From Aplectana chamaeleonis (taxonomy: Eukaryota; Nematoda; Chromadorea; Rhabditida; Cosmocercidae): a stretch of DNA of 64,000 nucleotides. The translations under genes and the position numbers were made by a program. A model generated the notes under the pieces. It had not been told where the DNA came from. It did not search any database and was given only the letters and a program-made list of their open reading frames with translations. The stretch covers positions 184,009 through 248,008 of the forward strand of contig JAPDOI010000952.1 of NCBI GenBank assembly GCA_029168955.1. Reading direction: 5' to 3'. Below, in pieces: positions 1-11,230 of the stretch (position 1 is its first letter; each line of letters begins with the position of its first letter).

Positions 1-385
1 AAAATCTCTTCTGAATGATGGAATCTAGAAAATGGTGATGGTTTAGAGAACTGCTGAAAAATCAAGTAATCGAGAGGAAGGGATGTAGCTCGATGACGAT
101 CTAGACGACTGTGATAAATATTGTCGTTGATGTGGGTGGGACTTGAAAAAAGCAGGAGGGGCGGTATTGATGACGGCATCCACAGCCGAAGTCGGCAGAA
201 GAGCAATTGTGGAAAACTGCAGGCGATAAGACCAAATTGAGTTAGCTGATTCTTTGCAAGAATTGAAAAGTTTCGAGTCGAAAACACGGGCGCTGCTGCG
301 GGGAAAGCGCGTTCGATTCGGGGCACAAAGGAAGGGGGATGAACGGGACGATCGGCTGAAGTCGTGAGAAACGGCACGACTTCGC

Positions 386-562
386 ATGTACTTCGACGGG
401 GGAAGTCATCATCTGCATAGCATTTGGGCTCCTCAGTGCCAACGGCAGCGCTACAGCGGATCCAGAAGCCACTCCTTTGTTGGTGGAAATCCCTATGCAC
501 TTGCCGATGCTGAGAAAAATGTTGCCATGGATGAATTGAAATTGATGTTCTCAAGAAGATGA
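386..562 (+). CDS. possible 3' terminal coding exon, unknown protein
   Basis: A 58-codon open frame from ATG at 386 to TGA at 560-562. It reads like coding sequence, with mixed residues, a Ser/Arg/Gln-rich start and a helical-looking charged end (ADAEKNVAMDELKLMFSRR). Upstream, a different frame at about 240-368 also reads plausibly (ELADSLQELKSFESKTRALL) but stops. The two would need a splice or frameshift to join, so this could be the last exon of a gene whose body lies left of the window, or a decayed one. A CTCAG at about 430-434 could be an acceptor. I do not recognise the family. The long minus-strand frames over the same bases look like its shadows. Confidence 0.25.
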   Translation: MYFDGGSHHLHSIWAPQCQRQRYSGSRSHSFVGGNPYALADAEKNVAMDELKLMFSRR

Positions 563-899
563 CAACTGCTACACAAAAAAATCTCTTAGGATTGTAGTTA
601 AGAACAAAAAAGCGTGTGAAACAAGTAATGATTTGATGTGAAGTTATGGAAACCTGTGAAAGCTTCGACTCCTAGGATTTCACTCACTAACAAGGGACGG
701 ATGCTCACATTAAATGGAGTTTCGAGATGCAACATTAATATGTTCTAGGGGGAGGACAATGCTCCAATATTCCACATCGGCTAAATGCCTCAGAGGTTTA
801 CAAGTGATTTCCAAAAGTGGGCATTTCCATAGCTTTGCCAAGAGAAAAGGGGTACACGAATGACAATTTTTAACGCGTTAAAAATTGCCTCGGATTAAG
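563..899. other. unassigned intergenic DNA
   Basis: AT-rich sequence without a convincing reading frame, tandem repeat or terminal inverted repeat. It separates the possible exon at 386-562 from the dispersed repeat that begins near 900. Confidence 0.5.
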
Positions 900-1540
900 C
901 TTAAAACTTGATTCTAGATGTTGGTTCGGGTGCTGATTATGAATCTAAGGCCCATTTGCCATTATTTAGAAAAAATTCCATCTGATTCGGTCGCAAGCTT
1001 CAAAATTGGGGAATTTTCGCTGCCCTAACGCGACTTTTGACGATTTCAAGAATGCTACATACGATCAAATCGCCTCAAAACTTGTACATAGGGGTAATTC
1101 GGGCTGCCTAACACGAATCTGCAATTCGTTTATCGATTTTGGATAAATTACGGTAGGTTACGGTGGTTATACGGTAGCTCGGTCAATGTCTCAGATTTGA
1201 CTCAACATTTCACTGTGGGTGTTATTTGGAACGCTAAACACGAATTCAAGGACCATTCTTCGATTTTCGAACTTCCAAGGTAAGTAACACCAGATAAAAA
1301 GCATTATGCCTACCGTAACCCACAGTAACCCTAAGTCTGGTGAGGAATAGACCACAGATTCGGGTTCAGCGCCCTAAATTACCCCCAGTTGAAAGTTCTG
1401 AGCCGAATCGGAAATTTTTCTCTGAACTTCCCAAAAATTCCCTTACGGACAGGTACCCTTCACTTTTTGTGAAGCAATGAAAATTCCATTTTTGGAATTC
1501 CCCGCAGCCATTTAGCCAATTTCAAGTACGGGTCATTTAC
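900..1540. repeat. dispersed foldback repeat with TTACGGTAG motif (family D)
   Basis: Contains the signature TTACGGTAGGTTACGGTGG and, further right, its near complement (CTACCGTAACCCACAGTAAC), with phrases such as 'aacacgaatct' and 'attcgggttcagcg' in inverted order. The same phrases recur at 4376-5458, 26064-27378, about 31850-32740 and 63600-63760. That makes this one copy of an interspersed inverted-repeat family rather than a gene. No transposase frame is present. Edges are approximate. Confidence 0.6.
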
Positions 1541-1591
1541 GTACTGTCACAGAGCTACAGCAACGACAACATGGTTTTGCAAATCGTCACC

Positions 1592-2057
1592 TTAAAGGCA
1601 CAGTCCAAGCTCAGGGACGAAATATGAGATTTCCACATAATTGTGAAGTAGGCTCACCCTATATAGCCCCTGCCAAAAGCGAGCTCTAAGTTCCTCCGAA
1701 TAAACGAGATACAGGGGGAAGCCACCCAAGGGCGCCCATACCAGGAAGCCAATTGGGCACGCCCCTTCTGCCATATTTCGAGCTCAACAGCGGATGGTTT
1801 CCGACCAGTAGCCCCGTTCTTCCCTTCATTCTCAGCCTCTCTCTTTATTCAGGTCGGTTCGCATACATCGTTTGCAAATGACGGAAGTTACGAGCCTAGA
1901 ACAACTCGTCCACCCTGCTTCCGTAGCTCAATTTTTGGGGGGCCATAACTCCGTTCCCAAATTGTCGTTTACGATTCTAGATACATCATTGTAATCAGCG
2001 TGGGACCGTTATCGAGATAGGCAGAAAAACGATTCTGAGGTTGGACTGTGCCTTTAA
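1592..2057. mobile_element. TA/TTAA-flanked MITE, AAGGCACAGTCC family (B)
   Basis: Left end TTAAAGGCACAGTCCAAGC at 1592; right end is the complement (GGTTGGACTGTGCCTTTAA) ending at 2057. Both sides show TTAA, although comparison with other copies suggests TA is the minimal shared target. The interior matches the copies at 25169-25644 (opposite orientation) and, in part, 58083-58579. It has no coding capacity and is a non-autonomous DNA transposon. Confidence 0.8.
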
Positions 2058-2106
2058 GGTGCGAAGCCTCCCTTGTAAGAGTATGGGGATCGTAGTAAAC
2101 TACGTA

Positions 2107-2811
2107 CTCAGATATTCGTGGGGAAGTTCCCGAGAACGACAGCAGAACTTCCCTCGAAACAACTGGGGAACTTCCCCCGAATTGGGGGGAGGCGAAGGGG
2201 ACGTCTCGACAGCAGAGCAATGGGGGAAGTTCCCACAGCAGGAGTTCTCTTGTTCTCCCGACTGCAGGTCTTTCCGCGACCTTCGACTGTAGATCTTCCC
2301 ATTGTTCAATGATTGATCAAAAATCAGCTTGCTAAAACTCGCTGTTTTCGACAGTCTAAAAAACTGCGATCGGTTCAAAAATATTCACCTCTGATTACAG
2401 AGAAGCTCATTAGCTCCTCTGAAATCCAGACAGAGATGCCTTACGCAGTCCTTGAGTGGCAGATCTACCATCTAAACCTGCGAAGTGAGACCAACTCGCG
2501 ACTAGCCCGTCTGCATCATCGTATACGCTGCGGCTTTGTTTTCGCGTTCATCATGTTCGGGGGGAGGCCATGGGAACAACCGTGAAGCGAACTTCTCTTG
2601 TTCTCCCCCCGAGTTGACGGTTTCGAACGCCTTATCGTTGTGTATAATTCGAGGGGAGAGGGGCGAGACGTCCCCCTCCGGGGGGACGACTCGCTCCTCT
2701 CCCCTCGGCCGAGTGATAACGACGAAATCAGGTCTATTGTCCTCGGGAACTTCCCCACAAATTTCTGAGTCAGGTCTATTGTCCTCGGGAACTTCCCCAC
2801 AAATTTCTGAG
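2107..2811. mobile_element. foldback/MITE with GGGAAGTTCCC-type terminal motifs
   Basis: Inverted ends: left CTCAGATATTCGTGGGGAAG at 2107, right complement ending CACAAATTTCTGAG at 2811, flanked by TA on both sides. The motif GGGGAAGTTCCC or its complement occurs about five times (near 2119, 2172, 2221, 2748, 2790). The final 42 bp are tandemly duplicated (2728-2769 and 2770-2811). A separate GC-rich hairpin sits at 2650-2707. No transposase is visible. Confidence 0.7.
2650..2707. repeat. GC-rich imperfect hairpin inside the foldback element
   Basis: CGAGGGGAGAGGGGCGAG pairs with CTCGCTCCTCTCCCCTCG across a centre of ACGTCCCCC/GGGGGGACGA, giving roughly 26-bp arms and a very small loop. It lies wholly within the element at 2107-2811 and is probably a subterminal structure of it. 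Confidence 0.6.
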
Positions 2812-2819
2812 TATATGGT

Positions 2820-3700
2820 CGTCTAGATATAGCCTAGCTTTCTCATTTTGAGCCGGTCGATGTAAATCTTATAGGGCTGAACTTGACGAAATCTCCTTAT
2901 CTTTGTTATGTTTTGCCATGACCGACCGGTCCGCTGCTTACTCCGCCCGGACTCATCCGAGCAAACTAGGCTTTATGTAGAAGAACATATGCTCATAAAT
3001 ACAAACCTTACCTAGCGCTTATGTCAGCCCAGCAAAGAGTCAGATTGGTGAAAGCTGAGCCTTTCTCGCATCAGTATCTTGCTCAAATAATGGGAGACTA
3101 ATACTATTCTAAAGGAGTTTGGTTTACATACGAAAGTTATCGTGCAGATTTTCAGCAGAAACAGAGTTTTGTGGCGTTTTGTGAGCGCACAGAGCCTCAC
3201 ATCGCTTTAGCTTGATTGCAAGCCGTCCGATTTCAAATTTAGGGTCATTTTTAAATTGCTTTCAATGGGACCTATACATTGGAGTTACAGAACAATGAGT
3301 TATTTAGGTCAGGAAAGTTATCGAGCATAGCATAATTTCACCTCAGAATCCCTCATTATGAACTGGTCAGGCTGTCATGGCAGCCGAAATCTGTTACAGC
3401 TCGGCTTGTGATCCATGGCGATTCTAGAAAGTAATACAAGTTTTCTTACAAAATGTCGGAATCACGAAGAATTTTCCCACATACCATTGCATTTGCCTCA
3501 CTAAGAGGATCACAAAAACAACCTTGAAATTTCAAGATTTCAAATTTTAAGTGAATTATAGAAATGTGGCGCTTTTCCGCGCAGAAAACGCCGCAATACC
3601 CCGTTTTTGCAAAAATTTGCTCGGTACTGCATTCTAGCTCGTCGCGGTCTTCTAGTCATTCTCCGAACAACCACATTTGTACAATTTCTAACCTGAATGG
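2820..3700. other. unassigned intergenic DNA
   Basis: No convincing exon. Two short overlapping frames on opposite strands at 3540-3794 run into the MITE that starts at 3716, so I do not call them genes. Confidence 0.5.
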
Positions 3701-3715
3701 AGGGGATCCTAGAGC

Positions 3716-4195
3716 TAAAGGCAGTGTCCACGATGAATTTCGTCTTCGAGTCTTCCACTCAAAACAGTGCGTTGACCACCAAGTGTTACCATAATTACGA
3801 AGAAACGCACGAAAACGTCTTATTTTAGTGTCATTATTCTCTGACCTGGACTAGTTGCCCGGTTGGATGAACAACTTTACGATGGATGTCACCGGTGAAA
3901 AGTGGGACTGATCGAACATGGAAGCACATACTAGACAAAACAGTTTTATTTAGGGCCCGAAGGAAGGAACGGAGCAAGTTATGGAAGAGAATTGCAAAAG
4001 ACGGCTCCACAAAAAATTCCTTTGTCACTGCGAACAGTTCCAGTGAGAGTAAAGAGGCGAAGTGAGAGTACAGCATTTCGTGTCTTCCTGGGGCAATTTT
4101 CTCGATTTCTTCGTCACTTCAGTTCTACGCGAGAGCCTGACATTCGATTTAGCGATTAATCTCGGAATCGAAGATTATCGCGAACGCTGCCTTTA
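3716..4195. mobile_element. TA-flanked MITE, AAGGCAGTGTCC family (A)
   Basis: Left end TA-AAGGCAGTGTCCACGATG at 3716; right end ...CGCGAACGCTGCCTT-TA at 4195. The arms match for about 35 bp. The left flank reads GCTAAAGG, so the duplicated target is TA rather than TTAA, pointing to a Tc1/mariner-type source. The same ends occur at 27908-28350, 30738-31278 and 58083-58579. Non-coding. Confidence 0.75.
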
Positions 4196-4375
4196 ACATC
4201 CTGAATAACCACCGATGTCCGGATGGTGGAAAGTTAGAGTTTTGGGAACCAACTAGCCGTTTCAAGTTTGTAACTTTTTGAAATCTATGTTCGGTGACAG
4301 ACAACTCGCGCTAATAGTACGTGCCTAATAGTACCACGCGCGTCCTCGCGAAGTACTCCTTTGCTCACATTGGAC

Positions 4376-5458
4376 TAACAAGGGAAGTATACAACGCGTA
4401 GGTCGGATCTGCCAAAACGACTAGTGTCGTTAGTATCTCTTGTGGCTCAATAGTGAAACTGCGCAGTATCCCGCCGCGAGCCGGAGGTTCCAAGAAGTTA
4501 CAGGCTTAAAAAGGTCATTTTTTGTGCTTTTTGTACCTTCCAAAAAGCGCGTTAGTCTTCGGAAAATCCGGAAGCGGACCTCATAAATGTGTTCAGCGTC
4601 AAAAACTCCCCCCTGAGCAAAGTTTGGGTGAAGCCACATTTTCCGTACTTTGTCCAGACTAACAGCGTTTTGGACTTGTACGGATTTTCGGTTGGGCGTT
4701 TATTTCTACCAATTGAGGGCTCTGAAAGCGTTTTAGAAAAATTGTCCAGATTTGACTTAAAATTCTTCCAGGGTGGTTTTTCGGGGCGCTGATCACGAAT
4801 CTGTGGTTAATTAGTCGATTTTCCAATGTTTTCGGCTAATTTCGTTTGAAGCTTCCCAACCGGGGAAAATTTCGAGGAAAAAACGCCACTTTCGAGATTT
4901 CCGGTTTTCTACGATAGATATGTCTCAAAATCGTTCTCTGAGGAGTGCTAAACACGAATCTGGAGACCGTTTATCGATCTTTTGTAGATTACGGTAGATT
5001 ACGGTGGGTATACGGTAGTTTGGTAAAAATCTCAGATTTTACTCAAAATTTGTATACGGGGGTATTCGGGGTAGAGAATACGAATTTAACGTCCGTTTGT
5101 CGATTTTCGAAATACTAAGGTGGGTTTTGACCCCTAAGCGACATGTTACCTACCGTAACCTACAATAAACCTAAAAATTTCGACAAATGGACTCCAGATT
5201 CGTATTCGCCACCACAGATTACCCTTAGATACAACTTTTGAGCTAAATCCGAGAAAATTTTTTGAAACTCCTGAAAAAATGCCTGATGGGCTCAGAAAAT
5301 GCCTCTTCGCGAGGGTCAAAAAATGCTCAAAACTTTTTTGAACCTGTGGCTCGGGGCGGGATACTGCGCATTTTTACTATTGAGCCAGAACAGATACTAA
5401 CCATACTAGTCGTTTTCGCAGATGCGACCTACGCTTTTTATACTTCCCTTGTAAGCCG
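4376..5458. mobile_element. 1.1-kb foldback element, family D
   Basis: The left arm (about 4376-4520, containing CGACTAGTGTCGTTAGTATC and GCGCAGTATCCCGCC) returns inverted at about 5335-5458 (GGCGGGATACTGCGC, ACTAACCATACTAGTCG). The middle carries TTACGGTAGATTACGGTGGG (about 4990-5010) and an inverted counterpart (5150-5170). The short frames inside (4589-4792, 5262-5546) are repeat sequence, not genes. The arms have diverged, so the element is old. Confidence 0.65.
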
Positions 5459-5459
5459 A

Positions 5460-6570
5460 AAAGGCCTTCATCACAGAGATGTTTATCTTACTGGCAGCGA
5501 TTGCGAGCTGATTTCATTCTACTCAAGGGCAAACATTCAGTCCTAAAATCGGTACTCCATCAAATAGATTTCTGATAAGAGAAAGAATTTATGAAATAAA
5601 AACATTGAGTTCGTTCAGTCATGTGGTTACGGAAGCTCGTCTACCACACTATATTGGTTGCTACAAAACAGTTAAAGGCACCTCATATATTGGTAGATTA
5701 AAAAAATTGCCAGGAAGGTGCACATCTGTTATGAAAAAGGCCGAAATTCGCAGCACTGCAATTGTGTTCACAAAGTCAGGTGAAATAAGAAAACGAAAAT
5801 GAGGGAAACAGGAAAACAATGAAGGCCTTCTTCACAATCTCAATCGCTACACTATTAAAAAAAAGTATAATAACATCGATAGACAGACTTGATCACAGAC
5901 CAGTGAACAGAACTCTGCTTTCCTCCCTATTATTATTATTATTCCGAAGAGGTTGACAGCCATCTGAGGTCTTTAGTCAAGCCCATCGTGGGAAAAAAAT
6001 CTTTTCTGCCTCCGACTTTTGGCACTGAGGGAGTAAGGGAACGGGAATTGAGAATGAGAGTGTGAAAATCACAACCATACAGGAGCCAAGCGCCAAAAAA
6101 ACGACACTATCAACCGGGTGAGGAGGGACATTGCTGGAGGAAACAATGAGACCGAGGAGCTGGATTCTCATAGCTCAAAGAGGGGCGGCGAAAGCTGAAC
6201 AGACGTATGCATCCATTGGTTGCTGGCGATTGGCTGATTGCGGTAAGCCCAAGCAGAAACCCCTTCCCAACCCCTATACAGATCCTCACACTTCAAAGAA
6301 AAACAGGCTATCAAGAGATCCGTAAGAAACGAATTGACCTCTTCAATAGCAACAACGAGATCAAATACCTTTTTTAGCAGATCTTCCTAGCGGCACCACC
6401 CAATTCCGAAGCTCCGACTCCCTAATTTTCTGTCCGAACTCCAACTCGATTCAGGCTTTAATCCGTTTTTTCTTCCGAGAGGAAAGCGACTTTACTCTTG
6501 AGGGCAGCGTTATGCGATTACTGACTGACGTCCGGAGTACGCAGCTAAATTGCGCAGTTCACTATGTTAC
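5460..6570. other. unassigned intergenic DNA with (TTA)n
   Basis: Contains a short TTA microsatellite at about 5928-5943. A 65-codon plus-strand frame at 5605-5802 has protein-like composition but no recognised family and no supporting splice context. Nothing else is supportable. Confidence 0.4.
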
Positions 6571-6576
6571 ACTTCG

Positions 6577-6825
6577 TTAGCTCCTAATCAGACTTCTCAT
6601 CGTTAGCGAACAACTTGAAATAAACCTTAGAACAGTCTGAGAACGAAAAACAACGGAAGTCATCATAACCCACATGAGTACCCGTCTGGCTCCAGGTGGT
6701 TCGGTGGGCGGGGCTATAACGTCTGGTGTTCGAGTTGTCCGTAGCAGTCCTTCGTCCTCCAATAGATCCCTCTCCAGTGAGAACAACACTTCATCCAGCG
6801 ACGCACTATCACTCTGTAACGTCAC
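6577..6825 (-). CDS. possible internal exon, unknown protein
   Basis: Minus-strand open frame with protein-like composition: an acidic segment (SLDEVLFSLERDLLEDEGLL) then Pro-rich TPDVIAPPTEPPG. A plausible acceptor (GTTACAG) precedes it near 6810 on the minus strand. No homologous family is recognised and no partner exons are obvious. An opposite-strand frame overlaps most of it, so strand choice rests only on composition and the acceptor. Confidence 0.25.
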   Translation of the reverse strand: MTLQSDSASLDEVLFSLERDLLEDEGLLRTTRTPDVIAPPTEPPGARRVLMWVMMTSVVFRSQTVLRFISSCSLTMRSLIRS

Positions 6826-7249
6826 ACAAACATTTCCGAGGACAAGGAAGGATTTAGACTGCTCTCATTTCCTGAATGGATGGCTTCCGTTTGATTGAAT
6901 TCAAACCTTCAATTTCCAACACACTTCATATCCTAGGGCTAGTTTAACACGCAGATATCATGATTAATTTTCTCAGAATTTTGAACACTGAAATGCAGAA
7001 CTTAGTTAGCGTTATAAACAATGGAAATTTTCCAGAAATCGTGAAAAGCGTAAACTTATCAATGAATGGTCATCAGAATGTATCAGGTAATATTCGGTTG
7101 CGGAAACATCAATGTTTTGTTTCTTTTTTTTACTTTTTCGAACGCATAATTTTCAACTGAACATATTAGTCTTTGGTTTCTATTTTTGTTCCACAGAACT
7201 TGTGATTGATAAAATCTCCATTAAGATTTCTCAACAGCTTCAATAATTC

Positions 7250-7620
7250 GGCTCCAATACAGCTAAGGAAGGGTATCTTTTCCATCGTTTCATAAACATT
7301 TTTTGGTCGGTATGTGATCGATCTCAGCGTGATTCGTGCCTTAGATGATTCCCACGTCCAGAGTCCATGTACCCTCTTCTAGGTTAGCATTTCCATCGAA
7401 GAAACATGCTTATGACATGAGACCAGCGAGGCCATGGTTCCGGTTGCCGATCCCGATCTTTCCCGTTCTGCGCTCCCCTTCGGTAGCCTATCCAATCCTA
7501 TCGTTCAAATCTACAACCACAAACTTGTAGAAGGACTTCTCGTTGCGGATAACGTTTTCCAAGTGTTCGGAACACGCATCTATCTCGTAGTCATCAGGGC
7601 CCGTAGCAATCCCCTCGAAA
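7250..7620 (-). pseudogene. relic of RTE-like non-LTR endonuclease domain
   Basis: Read on the minus strand with frame changes, this resembles part of the apurinic-type endonuclease found in nematode RTE retroelements. A segment [17 protein letters not shown] is followed by [12 protein letters not shown] (the V-x-D-N/L-N-A/D-R-I-G block), then WTWESSKARITL, like the WTWESPNG-AEIDHIL block. Stops and frameshifts interrupt it throughout. The call rests on motif order only; a protein search against RTE elements would settle it. The plus-strand frames at 7345-7625 are shadows. Confidence 0.4.
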
Positions 7621-7624
7621 GGTG

Positions 7625-10160
7625 AGAGCTCATGGCTGCCTCCTCGGCGCGAGGTGGTGGCTCATATCGCAAGCTAAATAGGTGGTGGCCACCCTATCGT
7701 AATGCACGTGTGGGTGCTGAGGTGGTGACTTCGCTCGCAGCCGAATAGCACCCACCTCGGCACGCAGCCATGGACCTGAGGTCTGAAAGGGAGCCACGAG
7801 CTGAGAGTGGAAAGTGGAAATAGCGCGCATTTTGGCGAGACGCGTAAGGAAGGAGCCAAGTCATGGGTCGTGCATGACCGAGGTGGTGGCGGCGCGGTGA
7901 GAAGAACACGATTCTTTGATCTTTGCTGATGATGTTTGACCATCTCCGTTGAGGTTAAAGTGAAATTCTGGGGCGGTAGTAATTTGGCCTTAAGTCAGAA
8001 TTAAGAGTGATGAGCATCTTCCATTAATGTGGAGGTAGTTGCTGTCCAAATAAAGAACCATTGCAATGTAAATGAGCACATGTCAGGTTGTTGGCAAAAC
8101 TAGCAGAGTTGAGAGCCTGCGAACCACTCCTATCCATTCTATGTTACGGGAGCAGCCCGACATTGCACTGCGCCATTGCGCCCAACAGTCTCTCGCTGAT
8201 AAAGAGGATGAGATTATTCACCAATGAAGGCAATGCATGGCAACTACACAGCCGGGGTTCGATTCGCTGCCTGTATTAGCGGAATGGGAGCTCGCTCACC
8301 TAAAAAGAGCATTCGTAGATTTTGAATCAACGATTTGTACAACCTCAAAGAATTTTCGAATCAACTGCTTCTCCGGATTTATTCTTTCCAGATCTTTTTG
8401 GTGAATGATGGCTCCGAATAAGTCTGCTGGATTTTTTTTGAATTGATGATTAATTTCGAAAATCAGACTTATATATGTTTTATTCCAAGGTTGCTCAAAG
8501 TTTTATCCGATTATAAAAGCCGAAATTTCGATAATTTTTTGAATAATACAGAGATCCAATAGGATTTTTTTGCTTGCTTATTATTGAAATGTTGCGTCCT
8601 GTTCAATTTTAGAAAGTCAAATTACAGTAGCCACCTTTTGAAAAAAGGGCAGCCCTACTTGGGGCAAAAAAAAACAGTCAAATTCTTGTTAGTTTCTTGA
8701 TTTGAATTTTTCCCAAATTTCTAAGAAAAAGGATTGTTTAATATGTTACGCAAATTTGAAGCCAACTTTGCTAGAGCAATTTTTGTTATTGAAGCAGATT
8801 TCTTTACCTGCAATAGATCTGCTAAAACGGCGACGGCGGCCCACCGATTCCAAACTTTGAGTTTTGAATGTAATGCATTACGGAATCGATACGTATGCTC
8901 CCTTGATAAATTAAGTACATATAGGACGATATGAAGATACCTATTGGCACTAGAAATGTCTTCTTTTCACAATGATTTCCTAGCACATCAGCTGAAAGAT
9001 TCAGAAAAAGTCCAAAAATTCTCGTCTGGTGAATTTCGCCCCGTAGCCGTTCAGTTCAGGGAAAAAAAAAGTATAGAAAATGCTTCTCGATTACTTGTGC
9101 AATTTATACGAAACGCTTCATCGCAGGTGTGGCGCGCGCGTGTGGCGCGCGCGTTGATTCTTGCCGCAGGTCCGGCGCTCGCGACGTTTCAGTGAATTGA
9201 TTGCAAACGGAGTTCACCTCAAAAGCAAAGCGATTCCGGGGAAAAAGTGGTCGCAAGCCCTATCCATAATTGGCGATTTGGACCTTGAATACGCCTAGGT
9301 TTTCGAAAATTGAAGAGAAAACTGAATGTGCAACAAAATTCCCTTTTTCACCAATTTATTCAATTTCCTTCGTTTTAACAAACTATAGCTCCGGTATTGT
9401 AATCGAAAACTGATAACCTATGTTTAACTCAAAAGGAAATGGTCTTATTTCACCTCTAACTGTCTTGGTTTACCTCCGTCTTAAAATTTGAACGGGAGTT
9501 TTAAATGTACTCGGAGGACATTTTGCTCATGTCCAATTGAAATCTTTGTGTCTCCCCCACCACCTGCTGTTTCTTGTGCTCTGGCCACCCTGCAATCAGC
9601 GACAGCCACCTGTCGCTGATGTTTCCAATCAGTGTCATCCATAAATTTGATGATGAAGTGTCGCTGATTTGGAACAGAGTTGCTCATTAAGAGTTGGCAT
9701 TTCTATGAGGGGATTCCCAGGTCACAACCAGCATGTTTGAGTTTGTTTAAGATTAAAGATAAGATGCAACTCAAATTAAAGATCTAAGTTGCATATTAAG
9801 CCAAATTACTACCGCCCCTGAGTTTTGCGCTGAGCATGCGAAAATTCCCCGCAATGGCTGTGAATTGGGCATTGAAATGATAATCTACTCCAACATATGG
9901 TAATTCTTGGAGGAAAAATCATTTTAAAACCTACAACATCGGTGAACGCTTCAATGAGTGCCGATCATTCCTGCACTGCTGTTGGCCGTCTCTCAAGACG
10001 GCAAAATCAATGGCTCCTCTCATCAGCTGTTGATTTTTCGCAGGCGCTGTTTTCCCTTCATATTTTCCTCATCGATGCTGTTTCTGGGCCCTCAGGCTGG
10101 TTCCTTTTTTCAATAAAAAACTGTACGTGGAGTGTCTTTACTGCATGTTCAATTCGGGTG
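7625..10160. other. unassigned intergenic DNA with short inverted end-like motif
   Basis: No supported gene. CTGGGGCGGTAGTAATTTGG near 7966 recurs inverted at about 9806-9826, but the flanks share no 8-bp duplication, so I do not call an element. The 80-codon frame at 8956-9195 ends in a CG-rich run (GGCGCGCGCGTGTGGCGCGC) and has no recognised family. Purine- and GGTGGT-rich sequence occupies 7640-7900. Confidence 0.4.
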
Positions 10161-10163
10161 GGT

Positions 10164-11230
10164 GCTGTTCTGTCCAGGTTGTCAATAGCGCGCGCGCAGT
10201 GGCCGCCGTAAACTTGTGACAGCCGGCTGCAAGTATACTGTAGCTTGGGAAAACTCGTCATTTTCAATGGTTTTTAGCGGGAAAAGCAGGAATTTGCTCG
10301 TCTTACAATCGTGGAGTTCAATGTCGAGCGTTGCAGCACTGACTGCTTACTGATAAGTTATCAAACAGCACTGATAAAGCTAAAATTGATTGTATTAGAA
10401 ATTTCTCAGCTGGAAAAGTAGGGATTTGCCCATCTTGCGCTCAGGAAACTCAATTTCAAGCGTTCCTGCATGGGTCGCTCATTGAAAAGTTATCAAATGA
10501 CACTGATAAGGGTAAAACTGGATCAGTTTCAGCGGGAAAAGCAGGGATTTGCTTGTCTTACCCTAAGGATAGTTATTTTTAAGCATTTCATCACTGATCA
10601 CTCACTGATAGGTTATCAAATAGCACTGATAAGGTTGAAACTCATCAGTGAATGATCAGTGATGAAATGCTCAAACTTGACTTTCGTGAGGGTAAAATGA
10701 GCGAATCCCTGCTTTTCCCGCTGAGAATGATTCAAGACAACCAGTTTTAACCTTATCAGTGTTATTTGATAACTTATCAATGAGCGACCCATGCAGGAAC
10801 GCTTGAAGTTGAGTTTCCTGAGCGCAAGATGGGCTAATCCCTGCTTTTCCCGCTGAAACTGAGCCAATACAACGAGTTTTACCCTTATCAGTGTTATTTG
10901 ATAACTTATCAATGAGCGACCCATGCAGGAACGCTTGAAATTGAGTTTACTGAGCGCAAGATGGGCTAATCCCTACTTTTCCCGCTGAAAATTTTCTAAT
11001 ACAACCAATTTTAGCTTTATCAGTGTTATTTGATAACTTATCAGTAGGCAGTCAGTGCTGAAACGCTCGAAACTGACCTCCCCGAGGGTAAGACGAGCAA
11101 ATCCCTGCTTTTCCCGCTAAGAACCATTGGAAATGACGAGTTTTTCTAAACTGCAGTATACCTGCAGCCGGCTGTCACAAGTTTACGGCGGCCACTGCGC
11201 GCGCGCTATTGACAACCTGGACAGAACAGC
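10164..11230. mobile_element. 1.07-kb foldback element with tandem subrepeats in its arms
   Basis: Outer arms are near-perfect inverted repeats: GCTGTTCTGTCCAGGTTGTC at 10164 against its complement ending at 11230, continuing through CGCGCGCGCAGTGGCCGCCG and GACAGCCGGCTGC. Inside, each arm holds direct repeats of roughly 140 bp built on GATAACTTATCA, GAGCGACCCATGCAGGAACG and CCCTGCTTTTCCCGCTGA. The repeats point inward from each side and meet near 10640-10660. This resembles Drosophila Foldback elements in design. No transposase is present; the reading frames inside are repeat artefacts. Confidence 0.8.

Noticed and set aside
2107..2811. NF-kB-like sites (GGGGAACTTCCCC)
   Set aside because: They are terminal or subterminal motifs of a foldback element, and a kB role has no support in this context.
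8225..8290. tRNA-like B box (GGTTCGATTC) near 8257
   Set aside because: No matching A box, acceptor stem or anticodon arm at the right distance; the T-arm stem pairs poorly.
7966..9826. Possible 1.86-kb hAT-like element with CAGGGGCGGTAGTAATTTGG ends
   Set aside because: The ends are inverted and similar, but the flanking octamers (GTGAAATT and AGTTTTGC) do not match; they may be two separate solo ends.
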